DNA of 64,000 nucleotides from Streptomyces plumbidurans. GTDB lineage: Bacteria > Actinomycetota > Actinomycetes > Streptomycetales > Streptomycetaceae. Position 1 is the first letter of the stretch, and each line of letters begins with the position of its first letter. Below, piece after piece: positions 60,796 through 64,000 of the stretch. Both the position numbers and the translations under genes were made by a program. The notes under the pieces were generated by a model, which searched no databases, was not told where the DNA came from, and was given only the letters and a program-made list of their open reading frames with translations. Location of the stretch: positions 1 to 64,000 of the forward strand of contig NZ_JAFJSY010000054.1 in assembly GCF_019857225.1 (NCBI RefSeq), read 5' to 3'.

Positions 60796-61614
60796 ATGTC
60801 CGAAATAGCTCGGACCGCCGACGTCGCCGCCTCCGACGCCGACCTGCTCGACCAGACCGCGAGCGCCGTGCGCGCGGCCGGTTCGGCGCTGCGCGAGCGC
60901 TTCGGCGAGGTGGTCCGCTACCAGTCCCGCGAAGAACTGACGCGCGCGCTCGCCGTCAACGACGACGCGGCTCTCGACATCCTGCGCCCCCGCCTCACGC
61001 GCCTGCGCCCGGACGCCCGCTGGGTGGAGGAGGAGCTGGACGGCGGGGCGTTGCCGCCCGGCGAATGGTGGGTCGTGGATCCGGCCGAAGGCAACATCAA
61101 CCACCTGCACGCCCTGCCGGACTGGGCGGTGACCGCCACCCTGGTGCGCGAGAACCAGCCGGTGCTCACCGCGGTCCACCTGCCGTTGACCGGCGAGACC
61201 TACACCGCGCTCACCGGCGCGGGCGCCCACCTCGACGGCCGGCCGCTGCACGTCTCCCGGACCGCGGAACTCGGCCTGAGCATCGTGGCCACCAGCCAGG
61301 CCCGGCCGGAGGAGGACGAGAAGGTCGTACGGCGCGTCGGCTCCTCGATCACCGCGATGCTCTTCGACGCGCTCGTCGTCCGCACCTCCGTGCCCGCGAC
61401 CCTGCACCTGGTGAACGTGGCCGCCGGCCGGATCGACGCCTTCTGGCAGTTCGCCGGCGCCCGCGCGGATCTGCTGCCCGGGGCGCTGCTCGTCACCGAG
61501 GCCGGCGGACGGATCTCGGAGGCCGAGGGCCGCCGCTGGACCCCGCAGAGCGAGAGCTTGCTGGCCGCCGCGCCCGGCGTCCACGCCGAGGCCGTCGCCA
61601 CGCTCTCACGCTGA
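60796..61614 (+). CDS. Inositol-monophosphatase family protein with variant active site
   Basis: A 272-residue protein; ATG 60796 follows AAGGGAG. The fold follows IMPases: WVEEELDG supplies the Glu pair and WWVVDPAEGNINHLHALPDWAVTATLV replaces the usual DPIDGTTNF, so the second Asp is Glu98 and the Thr is Asn100. The late motif W-D-x-A-A-G appears as ARADLLPGALLVTEAGG, keeping Asp225. Metal binding may be altered; it may use another phosphate ester or be a binding protein. It is divergent from LysR and upstream of the NADP-oxidoreductase gene. Confidence 0.8.
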   Translation: MSEIARTADVAASDADLLDQTASAVRAAGSALRERFGEVVRYQSREELTRALAVNDDAALDILRPRLTRLRPDARWVEEELDGGALPPGEWWVVDPAEGNINHLHALPDWAVTATLVRENQPVLTAVHLPLTGETYTALTGAGAHLDGRPLHVSRTAELGLSIVATSQARPEEDEKVVRRVGSSITAMLFDALVVRTSVPATLHLVNVAAGRIDAFWQFAGARADLLPGALLVTEAGGRISEAEGRRWTPQSESLLAAAPGVHAEAVATLSR

Positions 61615-61646
61615 CCGGCCCGCCACGCTCTCACGCTGACCGGCCC
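61597..61646. repeat. Perfect 25-bp tandem duplication
   Basis: The 25 bases at 61597-61621 recur exactly at 61622-61646. The first copy contains the stop codon and last four codons of the upstream gene, so the second is untranslated. This looks like recent replication slippage. Confidence 0.9.
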
Positions 61647-61680
61647 CCACAACCTGCTTGTCCAGAAGGAGCAGATCATC

Positions 61681-62277
61681 ATGACCACGATCGCAGTTCT
61701 CGGAAACGGCCGCGTCGGCGGCAGTCTGGCCACCGCCCTCACCCGGGCAGGGCATGAGGTGAACGTGGCGGACCGCACGCCGGGCGCAGCCGCCGACGCC
61801 GTCCGTGCGGCCCGGATCGTCATCAACGCCACCCCGGGAGCCGGCTCGCTGGATCGGCTCGTCGCTCTGCGCGAGGAACTGCGCGACAAGATTCTCGTCG
61901 ATGTCTCCAACGCCACCGTCGACGGACCGGACGGACTGCCCGCCCACCTGATCTACCCCGGCTCGAGCCTCGCCGAGCAACTCCAGGAAGCGCTCCCGGA
62001 AACACGCGTCGTCAAGACCCTCAACACCATGCTCTTCCCGGTGATGACCGCACCCGCCACCCTCACCCGGGCGCCCGACGCCTTCCTCTCCGGCGACGAC
62101 CCACAGGCCAAGCAGACCGTCCTCGACCTGCTCACCGACCTCGGCTGGCACAAGGACTGGATCACCGATCTCGGCGGGATCAGGACCGCCCGTGCCACGG
62201 AGGCCGCCGTACTCTTCGTACCGCACGTGATCCGGACCACCGGATTCGCGCCCTTCGCGATCTCGATCGCCCGCTGA
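61681..62277 (+). CDS. NADPH-dependent F420 reductase-like oxidoreductase
   Basis: A 198-residue Rossmann protein with AAGGAG upstream of ATG 61681. IAVLGNGRVGGSLATALTRAG binds the nucleotide. RIVINATPGAGSL, KILVDVSNAT and RVVKTLNTMLFPVM follow the family order. It is related to the protein at 17345. Probably co-transcribed with the inositol-phosphatase-like gene. Confidence 0.87.
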   Translation: MTTIAVLGNGRVGGSLATALTRAGHEVNVADRTPGAAADAVRAARIVINATPGAGSLDRLVALREELRDKILVDVSNATVDGPDGLPAHLIYPGSSLAEQLQEALPETRVVKTLNTMLFPVMTAPATLTRAPDAFLSGDDPQAKQTVLDLLTDLGWHKDWITDLGGIRTARATEAAVLFVPHVIRTTGFAPFAISIAR

Positions 62278-62401
62278 TCCGCACACAGTGCACCGCAGTC
62301 GGGCGGGACCGACAGGAGTCGGTCCTTGGTGGCAACAACGACGTGCCGCAACCCGACCGCCGACACGTGCAGTTCGAGAGGGGTGGTGTCGCGGTGTGGC
62401 G

Positions 62402-64000
62402 ATGATCAGGCAACGGCTGAGTGAGCTACGACGTCGAGCCTTCGCGGGGCGCACCGGTGAGATCGAGCTGTTCCGGTCGATGCTGGGCGAGGGAGGCGTG
62501 CTCTTTCTCCACGGCCCCGGCGGCATCGGCAAGAGCGCACTGCTCGACGTTCTGGCCGAGGTCGCCGCGTCTGTCGGCGCCGATCCGATCACCATCGACG
62601 GCCGCCACGTGCCGCCGGTCCCCAGTTCCCTCGAAGCGCATTCCATCGGCAGCCGGGCGGTACTGCTCCTCGACACCTACGAGTTGCTCGCCCCGATCGA
62701 CGACTGGGTACGGGACGTGTTCCTGCCCGCGCTGCCCGCCGACACGGTCGTGGTCATCGCGGCACGACAACCGCCCTCCTCGCCGTGGCTGGCCGACCCC
62801 GCCTGGCGCGAGCTGATCCGGGTCGTCGCGCTGCGCAATCTCGCACCCCGCGACGGCCGCGCCTACCTGGCCGGACAGCACGTCCCCACAGAGTTCCACG
62901 AGCATCTGCTCGACATCAGCCACGGCCACCCGCTCACCCTGTCCATGCTGGTGGACGCGGTGCGGCGGGGCGGTGGTGCACTGCCGCGCACACTCGGGGA
63001 CCTGCCCGACGTGGTGCGCGGTCTGCTGACCCGCACCCTGGACGAGGTACCGGGGCCGCGCCATCGGCTGGCGCTGGAAGTCTGCGCGCACGCCAACGTC
63101 ATCACCGAGACCGTCCTGCGATCCGTGCTCGGTGACGAGGCCGGGGAGCTGTTCACCTGGCTGCGCACGTTGTCGTTCGTCGAGGAGGGCCCGTACGGCC
63201 TGTTCCTGCACGACATGGTCCGCGACGCCCTTGACGCCGACCTGCGATGGCGCGACCCGGGCGCTACGCCGAGGTGCATCACCAGGTACGCGCCGACCTG
63301 GTCGCGCGGATCCGCTCGGCGCCGGACGCACGGGAGCAGCAACGGCTCCTGGCCGACGCCATCGTCGTGACCTGCCCGCGCACCCGGCTCGCGGCATACG
63401 TCGCGGCCGCACGGCCCGTCGGTCACCACATCGATGAGCTGCGGCCTCAGGACACGGCCCCGATCGCCGAGATGACGACCCGGGCTCAGGGGACGCAGCA
63501 GGCCGCGCTGGTGGCGTACTGGATGCGGCGCCAACCGGACGCCTTCCGGGTCTTCCGTGGACGGGACGGGCAAACGCAGGGGTACGGCGCCTGCCTCGAC
63601 CTGTGCGCCGAGGACTTGGGGGTGGATCCGGGTGTCGACAGCATGTGGCAGTACATCCGACGTCACGGCGCGGCACGCCCCGGCGAGCACGTGCGGGCCT
63701 GGCGGTTCTTCCTCGACCGTGACCACGGGCAGGCTTCCTCGCCGTCGCTGACGCTGTTCGCCGTGTGCCAGGTCCTCGACATCCTCACCCGTGATCGCTC
63801 GGCCTGGACCATGGTGGGGGCGTACGCGGATGCCGGGTTGTGGGAGCCGACGCTCGGCTATCTGGACTTCTGGCCCGCAGCCGAGGCGGCGTACGCCATC
63901 GGGGACACCACCTACCCGGTCTTCGTCCACGACTGGCGGCGTACCGGCGTCGACGAGTGGCTGGAGCTCATCGCGGCCCACGAGGTGGGCGCACCGGCCC
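62402..64000 (+). pseudogene. P-loop ATPase regulator, frameshifted, runs off the window
   Basis: From ATG 62402 the frame encodes an STAND/AAA16-type ATPase start: FLHGPGGIGKSALLDVLAEV (Walker A), SRAVLLLDTYELL (Walker B), LRNLAPRDGRAYLAGQ and GHPLTLSMLVDAV. Near 63258 the sense reading jumps by one base: LRWRDPG continues as RYAEVHHQVRADLVARIRSAPDA and stays open to the window end (CLDLCAEDLGVD, PVFVHDWRRTGVDEWLELIAA). One missing base would explain it. Streptomyces homologues of this layout often end in a LuxR helix-turn-helix, which would lie beyond the window. A sequencing error cannot be excluded. Confidence 0.75.

Overview
The window is high-GC actinobacterial DNA and almost certainly comes from a Streptomyces or close relative. 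It carries a RheA/hsp18-type heat-shock pair with RheA operators, a STAS-ANTAR protein, DUF2267 and DUF5302 proteins, an ECF41 (SigJ-like) sigma factor, a pSAM2-type integrase, many GTG starts and Streptomyces-style divergent regulator/enzyme pairs. It reads as an accessory, arm-like chromosomal region: small metabolic modules separated by decayed genes. I found no rRNA, tRNA or CRISPR array.

Layout. 1-4.3 kb: tail of an alpha/beta hydrolase, a NUDIX hydrolase with a coupled unknown gene, an SRPBCC protein, an SDR and a prephenate dehydratase of unusual type. 4.5-8.0 kb: stress block with rheA, hsp18, DUF2267, STAS-ANTAR and a probably leaderless winged-helix regulator. 8.3-12.6 kb: small secreted proteins, an ArsR-like regulator and two lipoproteins. 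12.6-17.97 kb: membrane acyltransferase, a GNAT gene broken by an in-frame TGA, an S51 peptidase, and a TetR/SDR/NADP-oxidoreductase module. 18.0-25.6 kb: a decay zone holding a large perfect hairpin, a broken RHS gene whose HINT-toxin end is still open, a putative immunity gene, an integrase/excisionase remnant of an integrative element, a truncated MMPL transporter and a twice-frameshifted SDR.

26-34 kb: a DksA-like protein, then an aromatic-ester module (tannase/feruloyl-esterase family enzyme, MHS-type transporter, GAF-PucR/CdaR regulator, acyl-CoA ligase). 34.1-46.4 kb: a surface-anchored protein, then a carbohydrate regulon. A ROK repressor and an ABC importer (binding protein plus two permeases) run leftward; a dehydrogenase, a TIM-barrel isomerase/epimerase and two glycosidases run rightward in a tightly coupled operon. 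A Gfo/Idh dehydrogenase lies beside them. The set suggests import of an oligosaccharide or glycoside followed by hydrolysis and oxidation.

46.4-64 kb: cupin/TetR pair, an FdhF/YdeP molybdopterin oxidoreductase with an acetate-transporter-like membrane protein, an FAD monooxygenase preceded by a short coupled leader ORF and opposed by a LysR, a transposase remnant, a TetR/azoreductase pair, an FMN reductase with a tautomerase-SnoaL fusion next to the ECF41 sigma factor, a VOC protein, DUF5302, a monooxygenase remnant, LysR/inositol-phosphatase-like and NADP-oxidoreductase genes, and a frameshifted ATPase running off the end.

All product names rest on motifs, composition and neighbourhood; no database search was run. 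Several breaks (GNAT, xis, MMPL, SDR, RHS, ATPase) could be real decay or sequencing error; the RHS, MMPL and transposase cases also show missing segments, which favours real decay.
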